7,158 nt of DNA from Syntrophomonadaceae bacterium (GTDB taxonomy: Bacteria; Bacillota; Dethiobacteria; DTU022): the NCBI GenBank assembly GCA_007127255.1, contig SKZS01000060.1:1-7158 (forward strand), in the 5' to 3' direction. Within the stretch, counting starts at the first letter, position 1. The number at the start of each line of letters is the position of its first letter. This document shows positions 6,526-7,158 of the stretch, one piece after another. The translations under genes were made by a program, and so were the position numbers. Under the pieces are notes generated by a model. It ran no database searches and was not told the origin of the DNA. It was given only the letters and a program-made list of their open reading frames with translations.

Positions 6526-6909
6526 CTAGGATACCGCTTTTTTTAACATATCTTGTATCTTCGGCATAACCACACTCATCAATACTCCCATGGTAGTCTT
6601 AGACAGATCAACCGTCATGCCCAGCTGATACCCGTCAAACAAAATTATCACGACCATAGAATTGTTATCGAGGTGGACTGTATAATAATCGCCTAACCCG
6701 GGATAATCTGACCCCTCCAGGGTTTTCCCCAGTATTCGTGTTACCTCGTTAAAGAGTGCTGTTGCCTTTGCATTTTGTTTGTAACCGGCCAATCCCTGGG
6801 CATCCTTGAGATGCCATATGTCTGCAGTTAACAATCCATCACCCAAATCTGACTTGATTTCCTCAATTACCTTGTTGAAAGTTTCGATCATTTTACTCAT
6901 GATGGTCAT
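6526..6909 (-). CDS. Small Roadblock/LC7-like protein
   Basis: A 127-residue soluble protein with no signal peptide or membrane span. The predicted order of elements fits the Roadblock/LC7 fold: an N-terminal helix (about 4-21), two strands (about 25-44), a helix from the AKATALFNEVTRILGK segment, three strands (YYTVHLDNN; SMVVIILFDG; YQLGMTVDLS) and a C-terminal helix (about 105-126). Bacterial members such as MglB usually regulate small Ras-like GTPases or act as dimeric scaffolds. No GTPase gene is visible next to it, so partner and role are unknown. Two starts are possible: ATG 6909, with AAGGA 8 bases upstream, and ATG 6900, with GGAAGG 9 bases upstream. The latter would begin MSKMIETF and be 124 residues. 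The fold assignment rests on pattern, not a specific motif. Confidence 0.6.
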   Translation of the reverse strand: MTIMSKMIETFNKVIEEIKSDLGDGLLTADIWHLKDAQGLAGYKQNAKATALFNEVTRILGKTLEGSDYPGLGDYYTVHLDNNSMVVIILFDGYQLGMTVDLSKTTMGVLMSVVMPKIQDMLKKAVS

Positions 6910-7158
6910 CCTTCCTTTCCTTTGTTATTCGGTAAACGCGATATACCCCAATAATACTTTTTGATATATCGTAGAAACATGACTTTATTAACGACTCAAA
7001 GTTACCCGGTTAAGTACTGTCATCCCCCCAAACTATAAGTCAGCCAACTGGCACCCTAAATATGGTTATTATATATAGACAGTAATCTTACAATTAAACC
7101 TCTGTGTCGTTTTCTCCTGCTTTTAAAACAAACTATAATAAAAGTACAATATTTCTAA
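6910..7158 (-). promoter_or_regulatory. Upstream region of the Roadblock-like gene, possibly a structured leader
   Basis: No gene is seen here. A minus-strand TATAAT (7068-7073) with a poor -35 (TTTAAT, 7093-7098, 19-base spacer) could start a leader of about 150 bases. Within it TGACTTAT (7035-7042) can pair with ATAAAGTCA (6980-6988, one bulge), and inside that loop ACTTAA (7010-7015) can pair with TTGAGT (6994-6999, one wobble). A run of six G (7024-7029) lies in the interior. It matches no riboswitch class I can recall. The AAAGGAAAGGAAGG stretch just before the start codon is a strong ribosome site. Confidence 0.35.

Noticed and set aside
6988..7023. Eleven-codon minus-strand frame in the leader of the Roadblock-like gene, a possible leader peptide
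   Set aside because: The G-run abuts its ATG with no spacing, and the codons show no bias toward an amino acid that would suggest attenuation.

Overview
The window looks like a chromosomal segment from an anaerobic, low-to-moderate G+C bacterium, most likely Bacillota (Clostridia-like). This is inferred from purine-rich Shine-Dalgarno sites (AAGAAGGG, GGGAG, GGAAGG), TTG and GTG starts, clear sigma-A-type promoters, and the gene content. No rRNA, tRNA, CRISPR array or mobile element was seen, and nothing assigns a genus.

Layout, left to right. (1) Bases 1-817 (+): the 3' part of a UbiA-family prenyltransferase, cut by the window edge, closest in motif style to geranylgeranylglyceryl-phosphate geranylgeranyltransferases. 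(2) 865-1647 (-): a membrane protein of the phytol/dolichol kinase (VTE5/SEC59) family, convergent with the UbiA gene. (3) 1762-3557 (-): nadC and nadA, the quinolinate branch of de novo NAD synthesis, without nadB between them. (4) 3733-6087 (-): a large SLC13/DASS-type permease carrying four RCK_C (TrkA_C) domains arranged as a duplicated pair. (5) 6088-6525: a 438-base non-coding stretch with a promoter for the permease, a strong minus-strand intrinsic terminator, and paired or alternative hairpins. (6) 6526-6909 (-): a small protein with a Roadblock/LC7-like fold pattern, preceded by a possibly structured leader up to the window end.

How the parts fit. NadA and NadC act in succession: NadA makes quinolinate from iminoaspartate and dihydroxyacetone phosphate, and NadC converts it to nicotinate mononucleotide. 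Iminoaspartate must be supplied by an enzyme encoded elsewhere. The UbiA enzyme and the lipid-alcohol kinase both handle isoprenoids and may belong to one prenyl-lipid pathway, but they are on opposite strands, so this is a neighbourhood argument only. The permease, the nad pair, the kinase and the Roadblock-like gene each appear to have their own promoter, so the minus-strand run is probably several transcription units and not one operon.

I found no clearly new multi-gene system. The most unusual items are the ABAB array of RCK_C domains in the permease, the prenyltransferase/lipid-kinase pair, and the structured non-coding segments on either side of the Roadblock-like gene.
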